Source: Corinectria fuckeliana
Taxonomy: Eukaryota; Ascomycota; Sordariomycetes; Hypocreales; Nectriaceae
Assembly: GCA_019137255.1 (NCBI GenBank)
Contig: WPDH01000236.1
Span: 50,987 to 114,986 of the forward strand
Length of the DNA stretch: 64,000 nt
Reading direction: 5' to 3'
This document shows positions 42,239-52,380 of this stretch, one piece after another. The notes beneath the pieces were generated by a model. It worked only from the letters and a program-made list of their open reading frames with translations, made no database searches and was not told the origin of the DNA. Both the position numbers and the translations under genes were made by a program. How positions within the stretch are numbered: position 1 is the first letter of the stretch; every line of letters begins with the position of its first letter.

Positions 42239-43900
42239 TTAAAAAATACATTTCAAGGTTCCCCGCATACTATGCTGTAGCTTGTGCAATGGCAAAAGAG
42301 ACTGAGTGACTATATTCATGACTTTACGACTAGAACCTGTGATCAAAGATGCAAGCTCGTCGTCAATTCCCTCGATTGTATAATTCTTTGGCGCATGTTG
42401 TCGTCTGACACTTATCCCCCGAGCCACATCCACTACTCCCTTGGATGCATGCCTTGCTAGGTAGCCAGTGGGTACATTTTCTTGGCTCGTCCGATTAACG
42501 GTGCAGACATTGATGGCCCTCAGAACCCTCCCACCCTGAACCTTGACTCTATTGACAGTTTGGCAACTTCGAGGTGTTTCTTCCGAGCCTATACCCAAGT
42601 CATGTCAGGCCTCCTGGCTTGATTCTACCCTCGGCCAACCATTAAATGCCTGGTCGGTCCTGTACCCCGACACCTCCCACTCCTCAGCGAACCATCGACC
42701 CCCGTCCCCTTGACTGCTTGCCATTCATCGCGCAACTAGTCATTAGTGCTGCAGAGATCACTGTATCGATAGCATCTTTTGCGACATAGAGGACCGGGCC
42801 GCACACTTGGCTTCGGCTACCCAGCATGGCCTGTCTAAAGCTGGAAGTTGGTGGGATGCCACTGCTGGTGGATAGCCAAAACGCTTTAACCTTCTTCCTA
42901 CACCACAACGCAGGGTTAAAAAAAGATACTATTAGCGTTTGTACCAAACAATACCAGTGCCAATCCTAGTTTACACGTCTGCCAACGTTACCTAGCAGTG
43001 ATGGAGGATAGCCCGTTCTTTGACATTGCTTCCCAGGCTTAGTTTGGGATATTGGAGAACAGCATACGACTATCAAGTTATAAGGGCAGTGGCCTGGGGA
43101 TATGATCCCCTTTGCTTTGGATGAAGCCGGATGTGCCGCACGTATATCTAGTACAACAACCAGGTCCCTCTATACCGTAACGACTCAATTAACCGCTTGG
43201 GTCACTGTCAATTTACCTGATATCACAGACATCAATTTCTCCCGTCGGGCCGATAGAATCCGGTCACGTGTCCAACCTGATAATGCATCACACATGGCAT
43301 ACTCGCTATTGGAAAACTTATCTGCTCTTGGGACGTTGTCATGGCGAGTTCTCGGAGGAGCGCAAGGACGAGGAGGTTTGGTGAGTTCGTCGACGTGAGA
43401 GCCCAAACTGCATGGCTCAATTCACTTCCGCTAATCCTGCGCATTAGATACGTCACAGATACCACCATCCCGCCCTCGAACGCTAGCAACATACTTGTCG
43501 AAGTCATACTTGTCGAAGTTGACGGTATACTTACGAAGTTAATATCTTAGCAGATGGACTAGCGCGAGAGGCCGCCGGCGACCATGTTGGGGAAGCGCAC
43601 GTTGAGCTTGGCGAAGAGGGCGGCGACGGCGATTTGGACTTTCGTCAACCGTATGGCAGAAGACCTTCTCGGCAGCAACCACTTCTGATCGCTCCGGGAG
43701 GATACACAGGCTCCCGCCAGCGATGGCCAGGTCAATGGAGAGTGTGAAACGAGAGAACCAAGTCAGGTATGTGTTGCGAAGCCGCCCTAGAACGTCAGTT
43801 CCATCATTAATGGGAAGTAGTATGTGCAACATGCGCATCGGTATGGACGCTGCCACGCACCCTACCGAGCCAGAAGAACGCCCGCCAGCTACTCCACGTC
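42239..43900. other. Weak remnants only
   Basis: Minus-strand frames 42239-42598 and 42684-42947 (KAFWLSTSSGIPPTSSFRQA MLGSRSQVCGP; space only breaks the length) read somewhat like protein; nothing recognised. Confidence 0.3.
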
Positions 43901-45020
43901 TTGTCCGTGCTGGCCACCCATGAAGCCCATCGTTGCCATCATCGACGACTCTGACGAAGACGTGGCACGCAACACCACCTCTCGCGACGGCCGAGGACGT
44001 TTCCCACGTCTAGGCTACCCGAAGACATAAGCTGTATGGACGACCTCCGGGCCTCGACGAGAAACACTTCTTTGGAACGTGCGTGGGAAGCGCGGAACTG
44101 TGCTTGATGTTCGCTAAACTCCTGGAGCGACACCGTGCATGCCAGACTGGGGACGAGCGCCTGCAACTCTGGGACGAGAGCAAAGCCATCCCCAAGGCGG
44201 TGGAAGGAGGCACGGGAATACAGAAGCTTGTGGACACCGTGTACAGAAAGTTCCCCAAGGACAACAGCGCCGCGACACCTCGCACCGGGACCAGACTTGC
44301 GGAGCGATCACTCTCCGGCAGATACGACCAAGTCCTTTCCGACTGCCGCAGGATTACTAGCAGCACCAGCCCGGTGGGGACCCGTTCACGACTCCCAAGC
44401 GTGGAAGAGCCGTGGCGCTGATGGAACGGCTACAGGAACGGTCCGCTAAAGCAACACGAGGCGACTCGTCGCCGATCTCGACCGGCCTCAGAACTACCGT
44501 CCCTGCCCTGACCTATCCGTTATGTCCACCAACCTTGAGTTGGACCAGGAAAAGGTCCACTTGTACGCCGTCGTCTCTGGAAGCTAGTACACGCTGATGG
44601 CTAACCCACAACATGCCCGCGACTGGGCCGACTTCCACCAGGCAGCCTAGGATCAGACGCACCCAGCGGTCACCCCGGAGCACTCCGCCGCCTTTGCAGG
44701 AATCGGCCGCGGGTTCGTCGTCAAGGTTGACCACCTGTCGCCATCCCGGACACCAATGCCGAGAGCTTCCTCACCTTGTGCAGGGACGTTCTCAAGCACG
44801 ATGTCTTCGCGGACCAGACCGTCCTTGGCGCTTACCTCCAGGTTGTCCTGGAGTCGCTTGGTGACACAGACTGGAACTCCCGAGGGATAGCGGGAGACGA
44901 CCATAATACGCGAGACCACCCTGCGACGGAGTATGGAGACGGCAAACCGGTGGCCATCCGAGCCACGATCCAGGGGAGAGCCGGACCCTCCGGGCCCTGC
45001 CACTACCGCCGCCCGCGATG
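43901..45020 (+). pseudogene. Unidentified, frame-broken coding remnant
   Basis: Plus-strand blocks in different frames: PIVAIIDDSDEDVARNTTSR, then GSAELCLMFAKLLERHRACQ TGDERLQLWDESKAIPKAVE (44083-44210), MSTNLELDQEKVHLYAVVSG (about 44520-44580), and NAESFLTLCRDVLKHDVFAD QTVLGAYLQVVLESLGDTDW (about 44757-44876); spaces only break the length. The order suggests one former protein. No domain recognised. Confidence 0.35.
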
Positions 45021-45600
45021 ACTCCGATGCGGCCGTCTAGGAAATCGGCGACCACCGCCGCCAACCACGCCTGGGAGCGATACACTACCAACCTTTCAAT
45101 ACGTCACCGACCTATCGATAGACGGATGACCGACGGCACCCAGGGCAACATCCACCAGGGCGCAGAGGAGTGAACGGGACACAAATGTCGAGCAAAGCTG
45201 CCCAGTAACCATAGAAGGACAACCCGGACAAGCGGTTCGGGCGCACGAAGCCAATGCCCACCGATTTCTTCATTACTTGCCGAGGCTAAGAATGGGAGCA
45301 CACAATTGCGATGACGCTATCAATGGTACAGTTGCTATTGCTGGTGTGGCATGGTAGAGTAAGGAACTGAGCTCGCTGCTGTTAGGCTTGACGTCGACGG
45401 CCTTCACGGCTCCCGAACAGGGCGAGATAGGAGCGAAGCGATCGGTGCGACATAGTTACACCTCGGGTCACCATCTATATATCTATAGAAGGTAGACAGC
45501 CCTCTTTCAGTTTTAAGCCAGAGGCAAAACACGCAATCTTCCATCTCTATTCCTGGTCATTCACGCTTTCCGCTCGCTCAGAGGCCCCCTCGTCATGTAC
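45021..45600. other. No supported gene
   Basis: Contains a TATATATCTATAGA stretch (about 45475-45490), a possible TATA region for the adhesin-like relic downstream. Confidence 0.35.
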
Positions 45601-45639
45601 TCAACACTCGATAACGTGACTTGCAGGACCTGCCCGAAA

Positions 45640-46796
45640 TGCAACGTCGAGCCACCGAATATCACCACCATTACCACCTACCCTTGGGACAATCCCAGGT
45701 ACCATAACCGTGCTCCCGGCCCTTGACTGTAAGGCGTCCTGCACGAACACTGTCGTCATTACGGAGACAACGGCGTCTTTCCAGCCCCTATATACGGTAA
45801 CCACCACTATTACTGGGAATGTTCCTGGAACAACGACGATTCCGGCTAGCGACTGATCAACCTCGTGCGAGAGTACTGTCATCATAACCGAAACACTTGA
45901 ACACTTGGAGCCAGTCACTGTTACCACTACTGTAAACTGTTCCTGGGACTACCACGGTCCCGCCGGCAAGCGACTCAACTTGGTGCGAGGGCACTGTCGT
46001 TGTAACTGAGACTCCTGATGCTTCTTTAAGACCTCCCGCTTCTACCACGTCGCCTAGCTTTACGTCGCCTACGGCAAGCGACTGCACGCCTGGCCTCGAA
46101 CAACACTTTACGGCCTCGCCGAGGGGCCTTGGCAACAGCCACATTTCCTATCACCCGAGATCGGCCGGCGCGGACCGCGACAACTCACCGCAGATGGCCT
46201 TCGTGATCCAGACCTCCCTCAGCGGCCAGTTCCCCGACAATACCGGCAAGACCACCGTCTTCGGCTTCGAGAACGCCAAATGCGATGCCTCCATGAAACC
46301 CTACGGCACGCAGACGGCGCTGAGCCCGTCCTTCGCCATCATCTAGTATATCGGCTGCTTCCCACCTCAGCCAGGCGGGCGACTGCGGGCTCGTGGCCGG
46401 CAAACTCGACGACACGTTGTACCTGCGGTTCGACGTCGACGGTGTTGAGGGTTCGAGTATATCGCATTTCGGGATCATCGTCACCGACCTAGATCATCAG
46501 CATCGCGGCCTTAGGACCTCGTATCCGATCTGACAACTGTACCGTGCCCCACAGGTGGCCTAACCTTGTGACGATCATCGTAATCCTAGCCCCAAGGATA
46601 CCGAAGGCATGTACGTGGAGGCGCGTGACAAGGCGGCGTGTATTCCGTTCCGCATGGTACAGGTCAACGCCCAGGCGCGCTCCGAGTTTGTGATGGCTGT
46701 GACAGATCCGGAGGGCAACACTACTGTGACTCCGTCCCGACCGATGACTAGCTTGTGCTTGGTTCGGGCCGCCCGACTCGGAGACTGCCCCATTTG
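45640..46796 (+). pseudogene. Adhesin-like cell-surface protein relic with Thr-rich repeats
   Basis: Three degenerate repeats of about 120-135 bp (45640-45788, 45789-45911, 45912-46060) encode words like VTTTITGNVPGTTTIPAS and SCESTVIITET / WCEGTVVVTETP, the Thr/Val-rich, paired-Cys pattern of fungal cell-wall adhesin repeats. Downstream blocks read MAFVIQTSLSGQFPDNTGKT TVFGFENAKCDASMKPYGTQ, then GLVAGKLDDTLYLRFDVDGV and, at 46606-46796, MYVEARDKAACIPFRMVQVN (space only breaks the length). Stops after IPASD and at several later points. No signal peptide exon was found upstream. Confidence 0.45.
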
Positions 46797-47482
46797 ATTC
46801 CCATGGTGGTCAATTCGAATGCGCGAGTCCTTGTGATAATCGGCTTTACAAACTTTTGATGTAGCTATTAATAGACCATTTAAGGATCTTTAGATGTCTC
46901 GGCAACCTGGGTCTACTGTCTCAAGATGGATCGCGGGATTTGCTTCCCTTGTGCCTACTAGTAGGCAACTCAAATAAACATTGCCCAATAAGAGAGAGTT
47001 CTCAGCATCACTATGACCAAATCCGACCGCGACCCGCATCAGGGCATCATTCCATCGACCGGCCCGTATCGGGATGGCGGCGCGTTCCATGCATTCCCGT
47101 CCGCCTAGAGACAACCTTGTTGATTAAGCACTACACTAAAGGTAAGACACCTCACGCTTAGGTAGATGGTATCGCGCCATGCCGTTCGTGGGTCTCCTAT
47201 CAACAAAGTTAGATCGCTCAGTATCCACAGTCTACGCCGCACTTTACTTTCACTACATGCACGCGCTCATCGGCTCCTTGTCATGATTCCTCTGTGTTTG
47301 TTGCTTGTCGTGTTCAATTTGCTTTCCGTGCTGTCGCAGTCGTCACCGCCTGTGTCACTTTCGCGTCAAGTCGACAAATCGGGGCGATTGCTGAATAGCT
47401 TCATCTTGCAGCTGCCGTTGTGCCACGTTTTGCTGTCGCGTAGCGGACCGGAACAAAAAGGGGACGTGTTGTCAAGGATATA
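46797..47482. other. No supported gene
   Basis: Open frames (46940-47161, 47166-47489 plus) lack recognisable features; the latter has a hydrophobic stretch (LLVMIPLCLLLVVFNLLSVL). Confidence 0.35.
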
Positions 47483-47667
47483 TATCTGACTATCAAGCAT
47501 GCACAAAGTGGCTGGATAATGGCGGAGCTCCGATTTCGCGGCCCTCCGCTATTTTATGTAGGGACTGTAAAGTCAACGTTCCGACTGTGTCTTGCTCCTC
47601 CTACTCAATTGAAGCTATCATCGCCCTCATCATCATCGCTACCTCTATGGTCCTCTGCACCACCCGA

Positions 47668-47703
47668 TGACGATGATGATGATGATGATGATGGTGATGA
47701 TCC
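47668..47703 (+). repeat. (GAT)n microsatellite
   Basis: GATGAC(GAT)n with one GGT interruption, encoding an Asp run in the frame 47519-47923. Confidence 0.85.
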
Positions 47704-47928
47704 TTTGAGTGTGCGGAGGATCGGACGCCCTTTAAGCCTAGAGGAAACTCAACTGGCTTCCTATACCTCTACTTCTTTTCCAGCGACCATGCTAGTATCT
47801 TTGAGCTGCCCCTACGCAGCTAAGGAACTGATCGTTACTCGCTTGCTTGAGAGCTTCTTGATTTTAATCGCAGCCGGTCCTACAGGAGGTCTAAACCCCA
47901 CAAGAACACATCCCCAAGCCTAGATCCA

Positions 47929-48018
47929 GCGATAGCGACAGGGATAGCGATAACGACAGTGATAGCGATAACGACAGTGATAGTGAAAGCGATAGTGATA
48001 GCGATAATAGTGATATTG
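47929..48018 (+). repeat. GATAGCGATAACGACAGT minisatellite
   Basis: Repeated GATAGCGA(C/T) and AACGACAGTG words, coding for Ser-Asp/Asn-Asp dipeptides in the frame that ends at 48068. Confidence 0.8.
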
Positions 48019-48209
48019 CCAGCCACTGCTACCTTAACAGGCACCCTGAAGACATGGAGTTTGAGTGATTCAATCGGGCAGATTATGATGGTAGAGAATA
48101 GCCGTACTGTAATTATTACACGTTAATTTGTATGGGGGACTGAGAATTAGCATCGGCACGTTGATATACCCACTCCTCAGCTTCTCTTGCATGCTTGATA
48201 GTCAGATAC

Positions 48210-48560
48210 GAATTGTAGCAAAAAAGGAACGTCTCTTACAGAACCACATGCCCCCCTTATATAGCTTGCAATGCCCATTGTGACATGTATTCTGGCCAGA
48301 GACGTGTGGCCTGAGGCGTGATGCCCACGGAACATTGAAAGGCCGGCATAACCGCGGCCAATGGTGAGGCAAGAGCGAGATGGATGGATTTTGTATTCCA
48401 GCTCGCTAGTAGCCCTGCCTAAAGAGAGTCTGGCAACGCCTCTTCATCACCCGTTAGGACCGTAGAGGTGAACGCCATCCAAAGGTACACATGGTATGCT
48501 CTTGTTACGGGCCTCTCCTCATGCAACATTGGGAACTGACTGACGGGCTTTGCAGACAAC
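48210..48560. other. Upstream region of the gene at 48561
   Basis: No coding sequence recognised; CCCTTATATAGCTT at about 48255 contains a TATATA box-like motif some 300 bp upstream of the start. Confidence 0.35.
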
Positions 48561-49016
48561 ATGGACTCCATAGCCCACAGAGTCTTACTGCGGTGGCATC
48601 GCTTCCTGCATCTCCCACGACAGACGCCACTCTGGTACAAAGACCGGCTGCGAGAAGAGCTGTGCGAGAGACGGCTCGCAAAGACGCCGTGCCACAAGCT
48701 CAGCGAGACGGCCGACGTCTTCTACGTGCTCAGCCGCGCACAACACGACGGGCATTCTTTCCGGAAGCTACCCAGCTTTGCTACTCGACATCTCGTGGTA
48801 TACGCCTATCTACTGCCCAAGTACACCCTACGCTTGCAGTTCTACCGCGTGGCTGCTTACCTCTGCGGCGCTTCCAACGTGAAGGCGGTGCGCGAGGTCA
48901 TCAATCCCGCACGGGACCGTAAGCTCCGCGAGGTCGCTCACCGCCACGGGATCGAGCCGGAGGCCTTTGTGCGAGTCTGCCACCGACTGCGATGGGTGTG
49001 GCCGCTTCTCCCGTAA
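48561..49016 (+). CDS. Small conserved fungal protein of unknown function
   Basis: Single exon, 151 residues (MDSIAHRVLLRWHRFLHLPR...). Rich in Arg and Leu, basic, no signal peptide or transmembrane segment. Characteristic wording: WYKDRLREELCERRLAKTPC, LSETADVFYVLSRAQHDG, HLVVYAYLLPKYTLRLQFYR, AREVINP-like VREVINPARDRKLREVAHRH and a C-terminal RVCHRLRWVWPLLP. I recall many similar short proteins in Sordariomycetes, with the same (K/R)LREVASRH...RLR.VWPL ending, but know no function. Its mix of Arg, Trp and aromatic residues suggests a mitochondrial or nucleic-acid-associated protein, which is only a guess. The frame is intact from ATG to TAA. Confidence 0.75.
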   Translation: MDSIAHRVLLRWHRFLHLPRQTPLWYKDRLREELCERRLAKTPCHKLSETADVFYVLSRAQHDGHSFRKLPSFATRHLVVYAYLLPKYTLRLQFYRVAAYLCGASNVKAVREVINPARDRKLREVAHRHGIEPEAFVRVCHRLRWVWPLLP

Positions 49017-49388
49017 GCGCAACATTGGGCGAGCGCAAAGTGTGTTGGGAGGCGGTCGGAGGGGGGGACTGGGTAGGGGCGCGATACCAACCTCTCCATC
49101 TCGTCGCAACAATGCGCGAAACACCAAGGATATTACGCGACAACGATTCCGATTCGCCAATCCAAGTGCACGTTTGGAATCGCGACGATTGCTTGCAGCT
49201 CGGTGAGAGGAATGGTCTGTCTTTGTGACTCAGGAGAGCGGCGGCCATGATGCGGGAGGCCACCAACCAAGGCTGTGGGAGGCCCACTGCCGTCATGGCA
49301 GGCGTGAACCAGTGTTTCAGCTACCGAGAAGCTACGCATCTGATGGTAGAGTACTCTGTAGACTTTATATGTTTACTGAGGGTTCGTA

Positions 49389-49397
49389 GGTATAAAG
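49389..49397 (+). promoter_or_regulatory. TATA-like box of the three-domain gene
   Basis: GGTATAAAGC lies about 125 bp upstream of the ATG at 49517 and inside the upstream extension of its reading frame. This argues that the extension from 49247 is leader and not protein. Confidence 0.5.
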
Positions 49398-49516
49398 CAC
49401 TGAAGAATCTCATCAAGATGTGTTCATCCACTACCAGTTTCTGCACCAGTCTCTTGAACACATTCAACCCTCATACGTTTCCTCCACTCTACACAAACTA
49501 CCACTCAATTGCCACA

Positions 49517-51616
49517 ATGTCTTCGATAAATGGTCAAGCACCTGTCTCGATACAGGATACACCATCTCCTTCGCCTGCCCAAACACCCGCCCCAGACATT
49601 TGTCAAGACACGAAAGCGAGCGACACGCCCATGGTCATCGGGCTCTACGGCTTACCAGGCTCGGGCAAGTCATTCCTCCTCAACCACTTACGAAACGAGC
49701 TCGACCACGGCGCCTTCATGTTCCACGAAGGGTCTGAGAAGATTGCCTCGCTCGTCCCGGGTGGCCTAGCCGCCTTCCAAGCTCTGGACGAGCAGCGCAA
49801 GGCAGTCTGGCGTGGACGAGCAATTGACGACATCAAAACGGAGAGCGCTCGCACTGGGCGCGTCGCCATCGTCACCGGCCATCTCATGTTTTGGCCCGAG
49901 GGGCAGGCTGCCGGCCAGCCGGTGTACACGCCCAACGACATGGATGCCTTTACGCACATTGTCTACCTGAACTTGTCGCCAGAATGTGCCTTGCAGCGCC
50001 GCCTGGACGACAAGCTGCGGGAGCGACCTGTCCTGTCTGTCGACCATCTGCGCAAGTGGCAGGAGGCTGAGACGTCCGCTTTGCGTCTTCTCGGTCGTCA
50101 GCACAACATCTTGTTCTCCCTCATGCCAGACCAGGACAATCTGCTTCACAAGGTCTCGACTATGGTTCGACATTTCCAGCAAGCTACGACTGTCAAGTCC
50201 AACTTGGCCCAGGTCCAGACCAGACTCGACGACATCCTTTCCGACCGGGGTCAGCTGGAAACAGTCTTGGTCATGGATGCGGACAAGACTCTGGCGCCCG
50301 AGGATACCGGCCTGCTGTTCTGGCAATCGCTTTCTGAAGCTCGGTCGCGCAACACCGAGCACTGTCCGCTGAAGGAGCTTTTCAGCAGCCCGTTGGGCTA
50401 CTCGGACACTGCCTTTCATCAAGCAACCTTGCTGTATGAGGAGGCAGCCGACGACGAAGCCTACGAGGCCCTCTGCGTAACCGTGGCCTCGTCGGTGAGA
50501 ATGCACCCTGACTTTGTCTCGCTCTTGCAAGAGGCCGCAGACCATCCACACATGACCTCGCTAGTCGTGACCTGTGGCCTCGGCCGCGTCTGGGAAAAGG
50601 TCTTGGAGCGCGAGGGCCTCTCGAAGACGGTCCGCGTTGTCGGCGGCGGCAGGATCTCGGACGGATTCGTGGTGACGGCCGCCGTCAAAGCAGCCATCGT
50701 TGCCCGCCTCTGCGGCCCAGACGGCCTGTATGTCGTGGCATTCGGGGACGGCCCCTTGGACCTGCCGATGCTGCGCGAGGCCGACGAAGCCATCGTGGTG
50801 GTCGGGGACAAGCGGACCAGGAGTTGCAGCATGGACGCGGCCCTGTCTGAGGCTCTCGAGGACGGACATTTCCACCCGCACCAGACGCTACTCCCCAGCC
50901 ATGCGCCGCCGCGCCTGGACGAGACCAAGCTGCCGCTGGTGCGTCTCGGCGACCCAGCCTTCGTCGCTTCCGTCACGCGCCGACGTCGCAGCGTCCAGAT
51001 GCTGCACGCCACGGACAAGACGGCAGCAAAGTTGCTCATGTCCCCGACGCGCGATGCGTCGGTTGCCGGGCCGGCGCTGCGGAATGCACACCACCGTGTC
51101 GGACTGTACTTGGCCACCGAGCTTGTGTCGCAGCTGATCGGCGTCGAAGAGTACGCCATCCCCCACGTGCAAGGCCATCAGACGAGCGGGCACCGCCTCC
51201 GTGACGAGCAGCAGACGTCCATCGTGGCGCTGATGCGCGGAGGAGAACCCATGGCCTTGGGCGTAAGCGAAGCCTTTCCCGGCGCCATGTTCGTCCACGC
51301 CGCCTGCGCATCCGACATCGAGAGCCACCACGTGGAGCGCCAGCGCACCGTGATTCTCGTCGACTCGGTCGTCAACAGCGGGAAGACGCTGATGCAGTTC
51401 ATCGCGCACACCCGCCAGCTGCGTGGCGACGTGCGGATCGTGGTCGTGGCCGGCGTCGTCCAGGCGGGCATCACGACCGAGGGACACGCGCTGGGGATGC
51501 TCATGCGGCGCTGCGACGCCAGCCTCGTCGCGCTCCGGGTGTCTGACAACAAGTTCACGGGCACGAAGACGACGGATACCGGTAACCGGCTGTTCAACAC
51601 GACGCATTTGGCTTGA
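49517..51616 (+). CDS. Three-domain P-loop kinase / HAD phosphatase-like / phosphoribosyltransferase-like protein
   Basis: Single exon, 699 residues from the ATG at 49517 (MSSINGQAPVSIQDTPSPSP). The frame stays open upstream to 49247, but a TATA-like box at 49389 and the low-complexity wording there favour 49517. Domain 1 (about 38-235) has a Walker A GLPGSGKS (45-52) and looks like a small-substrate kinase. Domain 2 (about 248-440) is HAD-like: MDADKT (DxD nucleophile motif, 253-258) and FGDGPLDLPML (409-419) for the acidic Mg ligands, as in phosphoserine-phosphatase-like enzymes. Domain 3 (about 480-699) resembles uracil phosphoribosyltransferase: VILVDSVVNSGKT (612-624) is the PRPP-binding loop, with SVV replacing the usual acidic pair partner. 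Such fusions exist in many fungi; I know no proven function, a role in nucleotide salvage or repair is plausible. No disruption. Confidence 0.85.
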   Translation: MSSINGQAPVSIQDTPSPSPAQTPAPDICQDTKASDTPMVIGLYGLPGSGKSFLLNHLRNELDHGAFMFHEGSEKIASLVPGGLAAFQALDEQRKAVWRGRAIDDIKTESARTGRVAIVTGHLMFWPEGQAAGQPVYTPNDMDAFTHIVYLNLSPECALQRRLDDKLRERPVLSVDHLRKWQEAETSALRLLGRQHNILFSLMPDQDNLLHKVSTMVRHFQQATTVKSNLAQVQTRLDDILSDRGQLETVLVMDADKTLAPEDTGLLFWQSLSEARSRNTEHCPLKELFSSPLGYSDTAFHQATLLYEEAADDEAYEALCVTVASSVRMHPDFVSLLQEAADHPHMTSLVVTCGLGRVWEKVLEREGLSKTVRVVGGGRISDGFVVTAAVKAAIVARLCGPDGLYVVAFGDGPLDLPMLREADEAIVVVGDKRTRSCSMDAALSEALEDGHFHPHQTLLPSHAPPRLDETKLPLVRLGDPAFVASVTRRRRSVQMLHATDKTAAKLLMSPTRDASVAGPALRNAHHRVGLYLATELVSQLIGVEEYAIPHVQGHQTSGHRLRDEQQTSIVALMRGGEPMALGVSEAFPGAMFVHAACASDIESHHVERQRTVILVDSVVNSGKTLMQFIAHTRQLRGDVRIVVVAGVVQAGITTEGHALGMLMRRCDASLVALRVSDNKFTGTKTTDTGNRLFNTTHLA

Positions 51617-52193
51617 CTGTGAGCTGGGGTTCCCGTACTTGGGGAGGGGGAAAGTGCAAGTAGAAGTGATGGATATGGCGGTCAAGGTCAGGGTTGGGGG
51701 GTAGTGTTGGTTTCTTGGTCTCTGCAACCCGGAGGCAGTCGTCGCTTCTTCCGATGATGATCCTCTGTTTGATACGTCAAGGTTCTGGTGCGTGGCGTAT
51801 AGAACTCGCCTGCGAACATCACCTTCGGCGCCACAGAGAAGATGAAAGCTACATCCGAGGATGCAAGATTGACGCGTGATTGAGGCAAACACTGTGTGTC
51901 AAGCCGACGGTGACTCCTTGCTGACTTGATTGCGTTGACGTTTCACGTGGGATGCTCAGTCAAGACTTAAGAGACTGTCTTGATACATACTCTTATTAGG
52001 TATAACGTTTGAGTCTTGCCGATTGCACAGCACAAGTGATTTCCCGACATCGGCGCACTCATAGCCACGTGACATCCCTCGCGTCGCAGACTCAACCGCG
52101 TCGCAGCTTTAATACACACAACCGTCGGGTCGCCGCCGCCCGCAACTGCCTCTGCTGCTGTCAACGTAAGAATCGCAATCACACATAAATTCT
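51617..52193. other. 3' flank of the three-domain gene, last GC-balanced DNA before the AT-rich block
   Basis: No gene supported. A minus-strand frame (51967-52182) lacks an ATG at its start. Confidence 0.4.
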
Positions 52194-52380
52194 ATAGGCA
52201 GAGGAAGAGCTAAGGGACAGCGCAAGAGCGCGTTTTATAAAGCAGAAAGTTATCCCTTTTAGTGGTGGCTATAGTAGCTGTAGCGTGTTAGCTATAGTGA
52301 TTATAGTGTGTTAGCTATAATAGTTACAGTATCTTGCTAATAGCAGCTATAATATATTAGCTGTTATAAAGCTAAAAAGA
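52194..52380 (-). repeat. Dispersed GCTACAGCGCGTTA-type repeat, decayed copy 4
   Basis: Starts AGGCAGAGGAAGAGC, then AAGAGCGCGTTTTATAAAGC and GTTATCCCTTTTAGTGGTGG, then GCTATAGTAGCTGTAGCGTG TTAGCTATAG-type units that grow more AT-rich to the right (C replaced by T, G by A compared with copy 1; spaces only break the length). It marks the border between GC-balanced and AT-rich DNA. Confidence 0.65.

Larger units (their letters stand above)
47483..48209. mobile_element. Segment bounded by perfect 21-bp inverted repeats
   Basis: TATCTGACTATCAAGCATGC plus A at 47483-47503 is exactly complementary to 48189-48209. The 727 bp between hold an open frame (47519-47923) with an Asp run (about 47668-47700) and, in another frame, an Asp/Ser run ending NRHPEDMEFE (47922-48068). 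The repeats fit terminal inverted repeats of a small DNA transposon or a decayed one; no transposase motif is visible and target-site duplications are unclear. Confidence 0.5.

Noticed and set aside
47929..48018. CRISPR-like or regulatory array
   Set aside because: The repeated GATAGCGATAACGACAGT words have no constant spacers; this is a coding minisatellite in a eukaryotic genome.
49247..49516. N-terminal extension of the three-domain protein
   Set aside because: The frame is open, but a TATA-like box lies within it and the wording is low-complexity; the start at 49517 fits the family better.
50888..51892. Minus-strand open frame of 334 codons
   Set aside because: Antisense of the three-domain gene; GC-rich codons make the opposite strand open by chance. 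The sense strand carries all motifs.
51967..52182. Minus-strand frame with a signal-peptide-like start
   Set aside because: The first codon is GTG, not ATG, and the frame abuts a dispersed repeat; no support for a gene.
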